A DNA stretch of 64,000 bases from Mobilibacterium timonense (GCF_900155555.1 NZ_FUHN01000008.1:256117-320116), one strand, 5' to 3'; positions 8,077-16,940 are shown, counted from the stretch's first letter. A program made the numbers and translations. Notes: generated by a model not told the origin, from the letters alone.

Positions 8077-8109
8077 TGCGGTCATCGTGCGGTCATTATG
8101 CGGTGATTC
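8077..8109. repeat. Three 11-bp imperfect tandem repeats
   Basis: Units TGCGGTCATCG, TGCGGTCATTA and TGCGGTGATTC follow each other directly, plus a partial fourth TGCG. They lie in the gap between the beta and alpha serine dehydratase genes. Function unknown; it may be a slippage product. Confidence 0.7.
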
Positions 8110-8146
8110 TGCGCGTCGCCGTGCCGCCCGTAATGCAGCCGAAGCC

Positions 8147-8809
8147 CTACGCCGGGCTGTAATAAGTCACGCTTTCCACGCCGTCCAGTTGCTCCAGTCT
8201 CTCCAAAGACTCCCGCGGCACCTCATCGTCACACTCGATCACCATCACCGCGTGGCCGCCCCGCCCTGAGCGATAGACCTGCATGGTGGCGCTGTTGACG
8301 CCCTTTTCGTGAAGCATCGACGTGACATTGGCTACGCACCCAGGCCTGTCCTGGTTGTGGACGATCAAAGTATGGTATTCGCCGCTGAACCCCGCCTTCA
8401 TCCCGTTGATCCTGCTGATCCAGATGCGCCCGCCACCGACTGAAGACGCAACGACCTCAAGCCTTTTCCCGCTGACGGACTCGAGGACGAGCTTCACAGA
8501 GTTGGGGTGCACGTCATCCCCCAGGTCTATGGCGCCGAAGCGGAAGGACATGCCTTGCCTCTTCGCCAGTAAAAAGCTTTTTCTTATCCTCTCGTCATCT
8601 ACGGCAAGTCCCATGAGGCCTGCCACCAGCGCCAGGTCCGTCCCGTGTCCGTGGCCCGTGGCCAGAAAGGACCCGTGAAGCAGTATCTCCGCATCCTTTA
8701 TCTCCTCACCCATGAGCTTCCTGGCCGCAAGGCCTATGCGGACAGCTCCGGCGGTATGGGAGCTGGAAGGACCCACCATCACGGGCCCAACGACATCAAA
8801 AACATTCAT
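8147..8809 (-). CDS. sdaAB: L-serine ammonia-lyase, iron-sulfur-dependent, beta subunit
   Basis: The 220-aa subunit has the SDH-beta motif VGPSSSHTAGAVRIG near the N-terminus and a C-terminal ACT domain (HNQDRPGCVANVTSMLHEKGVN), expected to sense amino acid. The frame is open further upstream, but AGGGGAAAATAT places the start at ATG 8809 just before NVFDVVGPVMVGPS, as in homologues. It forms the L-serine dehydratase with the next gene. An independent terminator lies upstream after the dipeptidase gene, so this pair is its own transcription unit. Confidence 0.96.
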   Translation of the reverse strand: MNVFDVVGPVMVGPSSSHTAGAVRIGLAARKLMGEEIKDAEILLHGSFLATGHGHGTDLALVAGLMGLAVDDERIRKSFLLAKRQGMSFRFGAIDLGDDVHPNSVKLVLESVSGKRLEVVASSVGGGRIWISRINGMKAGFSGEYHTLIVHNQDRPGCVANVTSMLHEKGVNSATMQVYRSGRGGHAVMVIECDDEVPRESLERLEQLDGVESVTYYSPA

Positions 8810-8927
8810 ATATTTTCCCCTGTTTAATTCTCTTGTTTTCCCGAATCGCGAAGCATTTTTTGTATATATCCAACAAATACTCCAGTCCTTTTGTGGATAG
8901 TATATCATTAATTTCCCGCATTTACGA

Positions 8928-8953
8928 GAAAAGCCTCCGCGTCTGCAGAGGCT
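8928..8953 (-). terminator. Terminator of the transporter-pepD-pepV operon
   Basis: On the minus strand GAGCCTC pairs with GAGGCTT across a short loop and is followed by TTTTC. It lies 23 bp past the stop codon of the dipeptidase gene. Confidence 0.6.
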
Positions 8954-8975
8954 CCAATGTCGATGTTGATGCGTT

Positions 8976-10253
8976 CTATATCTCCAGCAGGTTCTGAAGC
9001 GCCAGGCGGTAGATCTCCCGCAGCTTGTAAAAGTCCTCCAGCAACAGGTACTCGTCGCTGTTGTGCTCCCTGTTCTCGTGACCCGGAAAATTCGGTCCGA
9101 AGGCCACGATGTTTTTCATGGACCGGGCGTACGTCCCTCCGCCGATGGCCAGCGGCTCCCCGAGATCCCCCGTCACCTGGCGGTACGCCGCGAGCAGGCG
9201 GCTGATCACAGGCCCGTCCTTTTCCATGTACACCGCCGGCATCTCAAATGACTTTTCCACGGTAAGCCCGAGACCACTGTACTGGCCGAGCGCCTCCCTC
9301 ATGCCCGCCACCACCTGGTCGGACGTGACGGAAATCGGGAAGCGGATGTCCATGTCGAGGGTGAGCCGGCCATCCTCCGACCTGATGATCCCCGGGTTCA
9401 CCGAGAGCCTCGTGCCGTCATCGGAAAAGTCGATGCCCAGCCCCTCTCCGTGGTGCTTGTCCGCGATGTGGCGAAGGTATATGGCCGGAAAAGGCAGGTC
9501 CTCCTCGCCCTCAGCTTCGGCGGCACGCCTCATGGCGTCCGAGATGGCGTTTTTTCCGAGCCATGGCGCACAACCGTGGCTCATCTTTCCGTGGCCTTCG
9601 TACGTGCCGCGGGCGGTCTTCAGCTGGCAGAGATCAGGGACCACGTTCGGGGCAGTCCCCGCACAGGCGTACTCCAGGCCGCTGTTTTCAAGGGGCATGG
9701 AGATCCTGGCGATCATTATCCCGTTTTCGCAGTAGATCGCAGGGAAATCCCCGTCGGGCGTAAAGCCGCAGTCCGGCGCGTCCTCGTTCTCGAGGTAGGC
9801 GGTGATATCGTCCCAGTCGCCGTTTTCCTCGGTCTGGCCGAGGATGAGACGGATCCTTTTTCCCGGTGTGCCGTGGTCCAGGATGTCCTTCATGGCAAAA
9901 AGGCTCGCCACCGCCGGTCCCTTGTCATCGATGGTCCCCCTGCCGTAGATCCTGTCGTCCTCCATGGTGGCCTGATAAGGAGGATAATTCCAGTCCTTTC
10001 CGGCCTCAACAGTGTCCAGATGGGCCAGGATGCCGATCAGCTCCTCGCCCTCTCCGATCTCCGCGTAGCCGTAGGTCCCCTTGTTGACGGTCTTGAAGCC
10101 CATGGCCGCCGCCTGCTCCAGCATGTATTCCAGGGCCTTTGCCGGGCCCTCGCCAAATGGATGGGACTGGTCGCCCCTCTTGGCGATGCTCTTGATGGAG
10201 ACGAGCTCCTCGAGCGTCTCAAGCATTTTTGTGTTGTCGCGATCTTTGCTCAT
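8976..10253 (-). CDS. M20 family dipeptidase, PepV/Sapep type
   Basis: The 425-aa cytosolic zinc peptidase hydrolyses dipeptides. Metal-site motifs are HLDTVEAG, GRGTIDDKGP and TEENGDWDD, followed by the lid domain typical of PepV and a C-terminal GGGTYAR and HNSDEY motif. Length is slightly under PepV of lactic acid bacteria. It is third in an operon after a membrane transporter and PepD (48-bp gap), which suggests import or cleavage of small peptides as nutrients. The start ATG is preceded by a weak site, AAAGGATCAAATT. Confidence 0.93.
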   Translation of the reverse strand: MSKDRDNTKMLETLEELVSIKSIAKRGDQSHPFGEGPAKALEYMLEQAAAMGFKTVNKGTYGYAEIGEGEELIGILAHLDTVEAGKDWNYPPYQATMEDDRIYGRGTIDDKGPAVASLFAMKDILDHGTPGKRIRLILGQTEENGDWDDITAYLENEDAPDCGFTPDGDFPAIYCENGIMIARISMPLENSGLEYACAGTAPNVVPDLCQLKTARGTYEGHGKMSHGCAPWLGKNAISDAMRRAAEAEGEEDLPFPAIYLRHIADKHHGEGLGIDFSDDGTRLSVNPGIIRSEDGRLTLDMDIRFPISVTSDQVVAGMREALGQYSGLGLTVEKSFEMPAVYMEKDGPVISRLLAAYRQVTGDLGEPLAIGGGTYARSMKNIVAFGPNFPGHENREHNSDEYLLLEDFYKLREIYRLALQNLLEI

Positions 10254-10301
10254 AATTTGATCCTTTATTGCATCCTTTCGACGGCCGTGCAGGGCGAAAA
10301 C

Positions 10302-11741
10302 CTACATCCTCCTCAGAACTTCTGTCAAAACATCGAACGTGCGCTCATATGAATCCATGTCCAGGTACTCATGAAAAGTATGGACATTTTCGTGGGTCGG
10401 TCCAATGGTTATGGCGTCAAGGCCCGGAATCCTGCGCACGAACACAGAAATCTCCAGTCCTCCTGGACAGATATCTTCTTTGAGCTTCACTCCCTGTTTT
10501 TCCATCAGCACCTCGTTGAAGAGCGCCTTTATCCTTGAATCAGGGCTGCTCTGCCAGGATATGATCCTCTCGCATCTCGCGAAATCACAACCGAAAGTCT
10601 CCGCTGTATACCTGATGTGCCTGCAGAGCTCCTCCCCCATGTCCCTGTGACGTGCTCTGGTGCTGCCGGTCATTGTGAACCTGGATCCATTAAGTTCAAT
10701 GACCCCGAGCATATGAAGCGCCTCCATCTTTCCAGTCGCGATATCCGAAGCAAAGGTATTCGACTCCATGAGATACATCATCCTTATCAGTCTGTCACTT
10801 TCCTCCGGGCTCACCACATCTCCTGCTTCAGCTTTTTCAAAGCTTATCGCAGCTGAGAACTCAGTCCCCCGGTAGCGTTCCATCATCTCGTTAAAAGCCT
10901 TTTCCAGGAGACCCGTAACAGCATCATAGTCCTCGTCACAGGAAAAGACAATCTCACAGGAGAGAGGATTACGGTTTTCCGCTGAGCCTCCTTCTGCGGA
11001 ACATAGCCCGACCTGTATTCCTTCATCGAGCAGCTCTGCCAGCATACGGAAGCTCATTTTTATTGCATTCCCCACCTCGGGATCGGAGCCGCCCAGGAAA
11101 ACATCTCCCGTTATCCCGTCCACCGTCATCTTCACGACGGTACCGGAACACGGCACTCTTTTCCTCAGATTCTTTGAGACGACGGTCTTGTCGCTGCACA
11201 CACAGCCAACATAAGTTACACCCTCCTGCTCGGAATCAAGGTTTATCAGGGTCCTGCTCTCAACATCCGATACGTCGAACCCGCGAGCCCCGGTCATACC
11301 CGATTCTTCGTCGATGGTGAAAAGGCACTCCAGGGGCGGATGGCTGTAATGGCCTTCATCTGCAAGGAGCGTCAGCATATAGGCCATCCCGAAACCGTCA
11401 TCGGCGCCCAGGGACGTATCCTCAGCCATCAGGTGACGGTCTTTGACCACCAGCTTTATCGGATCCTTCCTGAAATCATGATTGCTTTCAGGTCTCTTCT
11501 CACACACCATGTCCATGTGTGCCTGGAGCAGCACTGGTGGATGGTCCTCATATCCTTCGGTCCCATTTTTCTTGATGAAGACATTATTCAGTTCATCACG
11601 GCGGTACCAAAGTCCCTGCGCCCTCGCAAATTCAACGAGATAATCGCTGATCTCCTTTTCGTGACACGACTCCCTCGGGATCCTGGATATTTCTTCAAAG
11701 AACCTGTAGACAGGCATGTCATGATCCAGTATATTTTTCAT
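10302..11741 (-). CDS. pepD: Aminoacyl-histidine dipeptidase (PepD, M20 family)
   Basis: This 479-aa zinc dipeptidase cleaves Xaa-His and related dipeptides. Catalytic motifs are AHMDMVCEK, LGADDGFGMAY and TIDEESGMTGARGFD, followed by an inserted lid domain and the terminal GPTHENVHTFHEY region that provides the last metal ligand. Length equals E. coli PepD. It lies between the transporter gene (33-bp gap) and a PepV-like gene in one operon. The candidate GntR operator before the transporter would control it. Confidence 0.95.
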   Translation of the reverse strand: MKNILDHDMPVYRFFEEISRIPRESCHEKEISDYLVEFARAQGLWYRRDELNNVFIKKNGTEGYEDHPPVLLQAHMDMVCEKRPESNHDFRKDPIKLVVKDRHLMAEDTSLGADDGFGMAYMLTLLADEGHYSHPPLECLFTIDEESGMTGARGFDVSDVESRTLINLDSEQEGVTYVGCVCSDKTVVSKNLRKRVPCSGTVVKMTVDGITGDVFLGGSDPEVGNAIKMSFRMLAELLDEGIQVGLCSAEGGSAENRNPLSCEIVFSCDEDYDAVTGLLEKAFNEMMERYRGTEFSAAISFEKAEAGDVVSPEESDRLIRMMYLMESNTFASDIATGKMEALHMLGVIELNGSRFTMTGSTRARHRDMGEELCRHIRYTAETFGCDFARCERIISWQSSPDSRIKALFNEVLMEKQGVKLKEDICPGGLEISVFVRRIPGLDAITIGPTHENVHTFHEYLDMDSYERTFDVLTEVLRRM

Positions 11742-11774
11742 TTCTTTCGCCTCGAAAGCAATTAATTACCGATG

Positions 11775-12974
11775 CTATATCAGACTTACCAGGATACCGG
11801 CTATTATCCCTGTCTCTACAGAGATAGTTACAACCCCCGAGATCACTATCTGCGGCTGATAATATGCGACCATAGCTTCATAGGTCTCATCATCGAGGTC
11901 CATGTTCGTCTTCAGATCGGCTGCGGCAGCCTTTGCTACCAGCAGGCTTGGCGGGAATCCGACCATGCATCCGAGAGCCACTGCCCATGTCTCAAAGAAG
12001 TTTTTCTTGAAAATCCTTGAGAAGATGGCTCCGCAGACTGCACACCCGGCAACCCCTATAGCGAAGAAAAGCGCGACTATCGGAAGCATGCCGAGGATCT
12101 CTTCCCAGGACAGCTCTACGAAGGCCTCACAAATGACCGGATACATGAGGCCGAAGATCATTCCGCCAGCTCCTGCTTTGTTCAGTGCATCCTTTGGGAT
12201 GATACCCACCTGTACTGCAGCAAATCCGAGGATTATCTCCCATACGTAGTGACTTATCCTTGTCCACTGTCCCACGTAGAAAGAAAGCAGGCATATGAGT
12301 GTGAACACCACGAATACATAGTAGAAGGAGCTCTTGACATCATCAGGGATCCTGAAATTCATGCCTTTGTGTTCCTCCGCCCCGGACCTCTTTTTAGCAA
12401 GTGCACCTGAGGCTATTTCCATCATGTCTCCTGCCATGAGGTGCTTCTTCATCCCGGCTCTGAGCGAATATACACAAGCAGGATATCCCACGAGTATCTG
12501 CATGTTCATCAGCAGCAGCATAAGTCCGACCATCTTTGTGTCGCCGATCTGCTGAGCCTTCGTGAGCATGATGAGCCCGGCCTGTCCGCCGCCTGCTACC
12601 TCTACAGAACTGTAGAGCGAGGTCCTGAGGTCTGTCAGCGGAGTTCCGATCAACGATCCGGTCAGTATTATCAATGCTACAGCCGCCGTGCCGATGATGA
12701 AAGTCTTGTACTGCCCCTTCATTTCAGACAGGGATACGCTGGCCCCAAAGCTGACTATGGCAAACGGTATGCCGAAATTGTTGATGATCGTCATGAATCC
12801 GGTCGCTTCAAACGTCGACGGAGTGATCACATGCAGAACAGAGCCGAAAACGATAAGTAATACGATGGAGAATATCAGGCTGTCCACCCGATACTTCACC
12901 AGCTTGCTCAACAGATCTCCGGCCAGAAACGTGCCGAGGATGAGGAGCATAGGAACGTAAACTTCAGGACTCAT
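11775..12974 (-). CDS. Polytopic membrane protein, probable secondary transporter
   Basis: The 399-aa protein has about ten hydrophobic helices in two halves, with a cytosolic loop containing a run of charged residues (KKRSGAEEHKG). A glycine-rich GVAGCAVCGAIF helix and GGGQAG loop resemble substrate-binding re-entrant segments of sodium-coupled carboxylate or amino-acid carriers, but I do not recognise the family firmly. The first gene of the operon with pepD and the M20 dipeptidase, it is a candidate carrier for peptides or their amino-acid products. GAAGGGAG precedes the ATG. Confidence 0.72.
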   Translation of the reverse strand: MSPEVYVPMLLILGTFLAGDLLSKLVKYRVDSLIFSIVLLIVFGSVLHVITPSTFEATGFMTIINNFGIPFAIVSFGASVSLSEMKGQYKTFIIGTAAVALIILTGSLIGTPLTDLRTSLYSSVEVAGGGQAGLIMLTKAQQIGDTKMVGLMLLLMNMQILVGYPACVYSLRAGMKKHLMAGDMMEIASGALAKKRSGAEEHKGMNFRIPDDVKSSFYYVFVVFTLICLLSFYVGQWTRISHYVWEIILGFAAVQVGIIPKDALNKAGAGGMIFGLMYPVICEAFVELSWEEILGMLPIVALFFAIGVAGCAVCGAIFSRIFKKNFFETWAVALGCMVGFPPSLLVAKAAAADLKTNMDLDDETYEAMVAYYQPQIVISGVVTISVETGIIAGILVSLI

Positions 12975-13008
12975 TTTTTCTCCCTTCCTTTAATCCGATA
13001 TAATACAC

Positions 13009-13050
13009 AACACACAAATCGATTTAGGGTATTATACATTTTGTGTGTTA
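13009..13050. promoter_or_regulatory. Candidate GntR operator before the transporter-pepD-pepV operon
   Basis: The inverted pair AACACACAAA (13009-13018) and TTTGTGTGTT (13040-13049) frames an AT-rich 21-bp centre. Its right half CATTTTGTGTGTTA (13037-13050) matches 13 of 14 bases with CATTTTGTGCGTTA (17643-17656) in front of the minus-strand GntR gene. The shared motif suggests that regulator controls this operon. Similarity is seen; binding is inferred. Confidence 0.5.
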
Positions 13051-13173
13051 CATTTTGCAATATGCATTTTAATAATTCTTATGGATCTGAACAAATTACT
13101 TTATCGATGTATTGTGAAAACATCAAACCTGATCGAGCAGACGCACAGCTCAAATGAGCACCTGGTGAAATAC

Positions 13174-13204
13174 AAAAGGCCCTGCCGCACGCTGTGGCAG
13201 AGCC
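13174..13204 (-). terminator. Terminator of the GPH symporter gene
   Basis: On the minus strand GGCTCTGCC (13204-13196) pairs with GGCAGGGCC (13186-13178), followed by TTTTG. Confidence 0.7.
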
Positions 13205-13238
13205 TTATCTCTTTTTCAAAATATACAGTTTTTTCCTG

Positions 13239-14801
13239 CTACTGCTCCGGGGCGTCCTCGCCCTCAGCTTTTTCGTCCGGCTTTTCAGCAACTTCTGCAG
13301 AAGTCTCTGTTCCATCGGTCTGTGCGGAGTCATCTGTCACTGACTCAACAGCTGCTGCCGCCTCGGCCTTCATTGTACCAACCGCCTTCAGCTCGGCTGC
13401 ATCTCTTGCAGCTATCTCCGCTTCCATCTGAGGAATGTTCTTCTCCAGTCTGGCGAGATACATGAAGAGGAAGAACAGCACGATGAACGTTACAGCAGGC
13501 ATCGTTACTATCTCGTTGAAGAACAGGCTCTTCACGGCCTCAGTCTGGCTCTTCGCGTTCGGTACGTAGTGGTAAGCTGTGAGCAGGCTGCTGGCGATGA
13601 TGCCGCCGAGGGCCAGGCCCAGCTTCTGAGCGAATGTGTAGATGGACATTACAGTTCCCTGGTTGTCCACGCCGGTCTTCCACTTGCCGTATGTCATGGC
13701 GTCAAGCGCGCACTGGTAGATCATCTGTGCGAACAGGCCGGCGCCGATGCCCTCGATGCCCCAGCAGGCGAAGAGCACTGGCAGAAAGGCGTCGTGGGTC
13801 AGGAACCTTGTCCCGTAGCTGATGATCAGGAGCACCGACGCGATGCCGCAGGACTTCGCGTTGCCAAATTTCTTTCCCATGAAGCCCATGCCCGCGACGG
13901 CGATGAAGCCGATCACGGACGTCATGATCGAGTACACGCTCATGAGTCCCTGGTTGTGGAGGTTGTAGTTGAGGTAGTAAACGGTGGATGCTCCGTTCAG
14001 TGCGTTGTATATCAGGAAAAGGGCGTTGATCAGGCAGACGATCAGGGCGTACTTATTCTTGAGGAGCGCCACGATCAGAGCCTTGACGGATGTCTTTTCC
14101 TTGTTCTTCTTTTCTTCTTCCTTAGTCTCCAGCTCTTCAGGATCGAAGTGCTCGTAGCCCTTGCTGGCGTAGAACACCAGGAGAAAGCCGGCGGCATAGA
14201 TGACTCCGCATATGATGGCGAATGCGAAAAATCCCTTGGTCTGGTCGCCGTGTCCGATGAGCTTTACGAGAGGAAGTGCGGTGGCGGTGATGAGGGTGCT
14301 GGCGATCATTCCGCCGAATCCTCTCCACTGGCCGAGCTTTACACGCTCTTCCTTGTCGGTCGTGATCCTTGCAAGCAAGGTGTTGAACGGGATGTTCGTT
14401 ATGGTCTGTGCCATCCCCTGGAAGATGTATGTGATCCCGACCCATGCGATCAGTGCGTTGCCCTTAAGTCCTGGACATGTGTAGCTGAGCACGATGAAAA
14501 CTCCGGCTGGAACAGAAAAATACTTGAGCCAGAATCTGCACTTTCCTTCCTTTGATCTGGTCTTGTCCAGAAGAACGCCCATCATCGGGTCGTTCACCGC
14601 ATCCCAGACACGGGCGATGATCATGATCACCGTGGCGGCGGCCGCAGGGATCTTCGCTACGTCCGTATAGAACCACAGCAGAAAAAATGCATTGAGGATC
14701 TGCAGTGTACTTTTACTGAAATCTCCTACTGCAAGAGAAAATTTCAGGAAGACCGGCAATTTAGTGGTCTGTCCAGCTGTTTGTGCAGTATTCTGGTCCA
14801 T
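13239..14801 (-). CDS. GPH-type (glycoside-pentoside-hexuronide:cation symporter) MFS transporter
   Basis: The 520-aa protein has twelve hydrophobic helices and the MelB-like loop DAVNDPMMGVLLDKTRSKEGKCR between helices 2 and 3, which is diagnostic of the GPH family, with a second-half YGKWKTGVDNQG motif. A C-terminal cytosolic tail of about 65 residues is rich in Ala, Glu and Asp and is unusual. The ATG at 14801 follows AGGAGGGTGAA; a longer frame from 14963 has no ribosome site. Substrate is unknown; sitting between peptidase genes, it may carry a small peptide or amino-acid conjugate rather than sugar. Confidence 0.88.
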   Translation of the reverse strand: MDQNTAQTAGQTTKLPVFLKFSLAVGDFSKSTLQILNAFFLLWFYTDVAKIPAAAATVIMIIARVWDAVNDPMMGVLLDKTRSKEGKCRFWLKYFSVPAGVFIVLSYTCPGLKGNALIAWVGITYIFQGMAQTITNIPFNTLLARITTDKEERVKLGQWRGFGGMIASTLITATALPLVKLIGHGDQTKGFFAFAIICGVIYAAGFLLVFYASKGYEHFDPEELETKEEEKKNKEKTSVKALIVALLKNKYALIVCLINALFLIYNALNGASTVYYLNYNLHNQGLMSVYSIMTSVIGFIAVAGMGFMGKKFGNAKSCGIASVLLIISYGTRFLTHDAFLPVLFACWGIEGIGAGLFAQMIYQCALDAMTYGKWKTGVDNQGTVMSIYTFAQKLGLALGGIIASSLLTAYHYVPNAKSQTEAVKSLFFNEIVTMPAVTFIVLFFLFMYLARLEKNIPQMEAEIAARDAAELKAVGTMKAEAAAAVESVTDDSAQTDGTETSAEVAEKPDEKAEGEDAPEQ

Positions 14802-14945
14802 TTCACCCTCCTGAATACTCTTCAAAACATAAAAGCAACGTTTTGTAAATGTGTGTTGAGTTATGTGAGCCCCACCACCGGAAGGGTGGGACGGGACTTG
14901 AAGATGTAAATGGGTCATTGCATTGTGCATAATCCATTTACGGTT

Positions 14946-14973
14946 ATTATAATAATTCATCATTTATTGTCAA
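14946..14973 (-). promoter_or_regulatory. Sigma-A promoter of the GPH symporter gene
   Basis: On the minus strand TTGACA (14973-14968), 16-bp spacer, TATAAT (14951-14946). The transcript would have a leader of about 140 nt, in which CCCCACC and GGGTGGG (near 14871-14890) form a hairpin and AAATGG/CCATTT (near 14908-14939) an inverted pair. Confidence 0.8.
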
Positions 14974-14998
14974 GTCTTTTGTAGTTTTTATTAAATAC

Positions 14999-15027
14999 TT
15001 GTCAATATAGTATATTTTTGATAATAT
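14999..15027 (+). promoter_or_regulatory. Promoter of the M42 aminopeptidase gene
   Basis: TTGTCA (14999-15004), 17-bp spacer, TAATAT (15022-15027). It is arranged divergently to the symporter promoter within the same 327-bp intergenic stretch, which holds no gene. Confidence 0.6.
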
Positions 15028-15128
15028 CCTAGCAAATATTATAAAATCATGCCGAATTTCGCCGGTGTCATTCGTCTTGAAAGTTCCGCAGACGGATCAG
15101 CCGGCCTGTGTGATGAGAGGAGGAAAAA

Positions 15129-16145
15129 ATGGAACTTCTTAAAGAGCTGACTCAGGCATGGGGAGTTTCCGGACGGGAAAAGAATGTAAGGAAGATCATC
15201 AGGGAGCAGGTGAAGGTCATGGCTGACGAGGTGGTCACGGATGCCATGGGCAATCTGATTGTCCTCAAGAAAGGAAACGGCTCTCCAGACGGCAAAAAGA
15301 TCATGTTCTCTGCCCACATGGACGAGATAGGATTCCAGGTGACCCACATCATGGGGGACGGAAGAGTCAAGGTCTGCAGCGTCGGCTGGACGTGGACGTC
15401 CTCCGCCTACAACGACAAGGTAGTATTCCAGAACGGCACGATAGGCGTCGTGGGATGCGACGGTCCTGTAGAGGAAGCCAAGAACAAGGCTCAGCAGCTC
15501 TACATAGATATAGGCTGCGACTCAAAGGAAGAGACAGAAAAGTACGTACAGGTCGGCGACTATGCAGGCTTCATCGGAAACTGGTATGAGATGAAGGGAG
15601 ACAAGATCACCGCCAAGACCTTCGACGACAGGGCCGGCTGCTACGCCATGATCAAGGCTCTCGAGAAGAATGACGGATCCGGCCCTAATGATGTCTATTA
15701 TGTTTTCTCTGTTCAGGAAGAAGTTGGCTGCAGGGGCGCCGTGACATCTGCAGAACGCATCCGCCCGGACATCGGTGTCTCCATCGACGTTTCTCCAGAT
15801 CACTACTATCCGAACGATCTGACAGGAGCCAACAAGGTGGGAGCCGGCGTAGGCGTCACCATCGGTAATCCGTCCGCCATGCTCGACGAATATCTTGTAA
15901 ACGAGATGCTCGCCTGCTGCCAGGAAAATGAGATCCCGTATCAGCGAGACGTCATGGACAGAGGCGGTACCGACGCCAGCAGCATCAACCAGTCCGGCAT
16001 CGGCGTGCGAGTAGCCGGCATCTCCATCATCGACAGATTCCCTCACAGCCAGAGCTCCGTCATATCTAAGAAGGACCTCGAGGCCACTATCGACCTGATC
16101 GACAAGTATTCGAAACGCACATTCAGGTTTGAGGAGGAGTGGTAG
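15129..16145 (+). CDS. M42 family metallopeptidase (glutamyl/leucyl aminopeptidase type)
   Basis: The 338-aa cytosolic aminopeptidase forms TET-like dodecamers in characterised homologues and trims short peptides. Metal and catalytic motifs are AHMDEIGF, FDDRAG, QEEVGCRG, SIDVSPD and GGTDASSI, in the family order. Length is typical. AGAGGAGGAAAAA precedes the ATG. Neighbouring peptidases, transporters and GntR genes suggest a shared peptide-utilisation role; the gene is divergent from the GPH symporter. Confidence 0.94.
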   Translation: MELLKELTQAWGVSGREKNVRKIIREQVKVMADEVVTDAMGNLIVLKKGNGSPDGKKIMFSAHMDEIGFQVTHIMGDGRVKVCSVGWTWTSSAYNDKVVFQNGTIGVVGCDGPVEEAKNKAQQLYIDIGCDSKEETEKYVQVGDYAGFIGNWYEMKGDKITAKTFDDRAGCYAMIKALEKNDGSGPNDVYYVFSVQEEVGCRGAVTSAERIRPDIGVSIDVSPDHYYPNDLTGANKVGAGVGVTIGNPSAMLDEYLVNEMLACCQENEIPYQRDVMDRGGTDASSINQSGIGVRVAGISIIDRFPHSQSSVISKKDLEATIDLIDKYSKRTFRFEEEW

Positions 16146-16161
16146 ACCATTCCCGTAATGC

Positions 16162-16196
16162 AAAAAGGAGAAGGCTTCGTTGCCTCCTCCTTTTTC
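16162..16196 (+). terminator. Terminator of the M42 aminopeptidase gene
   Basis: AAAAAGGAG and CTCCTTTTT arms with inner AGGC/GCCT pairing around TTCG. The T run follows on the plus strand; the symmetrical arms may also work in reverse. Confidence 0.75.
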
Positions 16197-16204
16197 ATTT
16201 GATA

Positions 16205-16246
16205 ATATATTCGAAGATTTGTTTGATATATTCCGGAATTTGTTTC
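16205..16246. repeat. Tandem 21-bp direct repeat, candidate operator of the adjacent GntR gene
   Basis: 16205-16225 and 16226-16246 match at 16 of 21 positions; both start ATATATTC and end ATTTGTTT plus one base. The 21-bp phase places the copies two helical turns apart on the same DNA face, 20 bp before the GntR start codon, which fits autoregulation. Function is inferred. Confidence 0.5.
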
Positions 16247-16265
16247 TGGACTGAGAGGATACCAC

Positions 16266-16940
16266 ATGAAAAGCGATAATGACACCACTCTTTCCGAAAG
16301 GCTTTACCACGAGCTGTACGATGACATCACCCAGCGGCGCCTGGTCAGTGGGCAGAAGCTCACACTGAACATGCTGAAGGACCGGTTCAACGTGAGCCAC
16401 ACCCCTATCAGGGAAGCTCTGTCCCGCCTCGTTTCCGACGGCCTTGTCACACACTCCACCAACCGCGGAATGACCGTTGCCGAGTTCTCTCCTCAGGAAA
16501 TACGGGAGATGTTCCAGTTCACCGCGGAGCTGGAGGCCACGGCAGTCAAGATGTGCAGCACAGGCTTTGCAACGGCGCCGATGGAATCCGAGCTCAAGCA
16601 GGCCATAGACCAGGAGAAAGCGGCGCTGGAGAACTACCCTTCCAATGAGTCCATTGAGGCCTTTTCCATCGTAGGAGGGCAGATCCACGATATCTTCTAC
16701 AAATACGCAAACAACCGATTCCTCTCTGAAGCGGCAAACAGGCTGGCTGCCCGAATGGAGCTGATGTCCAGCATCTACGCCACCCAGGACAACTACCCTC
16801 AGATCTACGAAAACCACCTGCGGATCTACGAGGCGATCTGCCACAGGGATTTCGACCAGGCCGCCGACCTGGTCCGTGCACACCTTCAGTTCAGCCTAAT
16901 GCGCACCCTGGAAAACCTGGAGAGCACGAGCCTTCGATGA
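16266..16940 (+). CDS. GntR family transcriptional regulator, FadR/FCD subfamily
   Basis: The 224-aa protein has an N-terminal winged helix-turn-helix (FNVSHTPIREALSRLVSDGLV near residues 41-61) and a helical FCD ligand-binding domain with the expected His positions (GQIHDIFYKYANN and YENHLRIYEAI). FCD regulators bind small carboxylates or metals. The 3' end overlaps the convergent second GntR gene by 45 bp. Candidate targets are the M42 aminopeptidase and itself, given the tandem repeat upstream. Confidence 0.92.
   Translation: MKSDNDTTLSERLYHELYDDITQRRLVSGQKLTLNMLKDRFNVSHTPIREALSRLVSDGLVTHSTNRGMTVAEFSPQEIREMFQFTAELEATAVKMCSTGFATAPMESELKQAIDQEKAALENYPSNESIEAFSIVGGQIHDIFYKYANNRFLSEAANRLAARMELMSSIYATQDNYPQIYENHLRIYEAICHRDFDQAADLVRAHLQFSLMRTLENLESTSLR

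Noticed and set aside
13569-14555. Long plus-strand frame antisense to the GPH symporter
   Set aside because: Composition is the typical shadow of a membrane-protein gene read backwards; no ribosome site and no domain.
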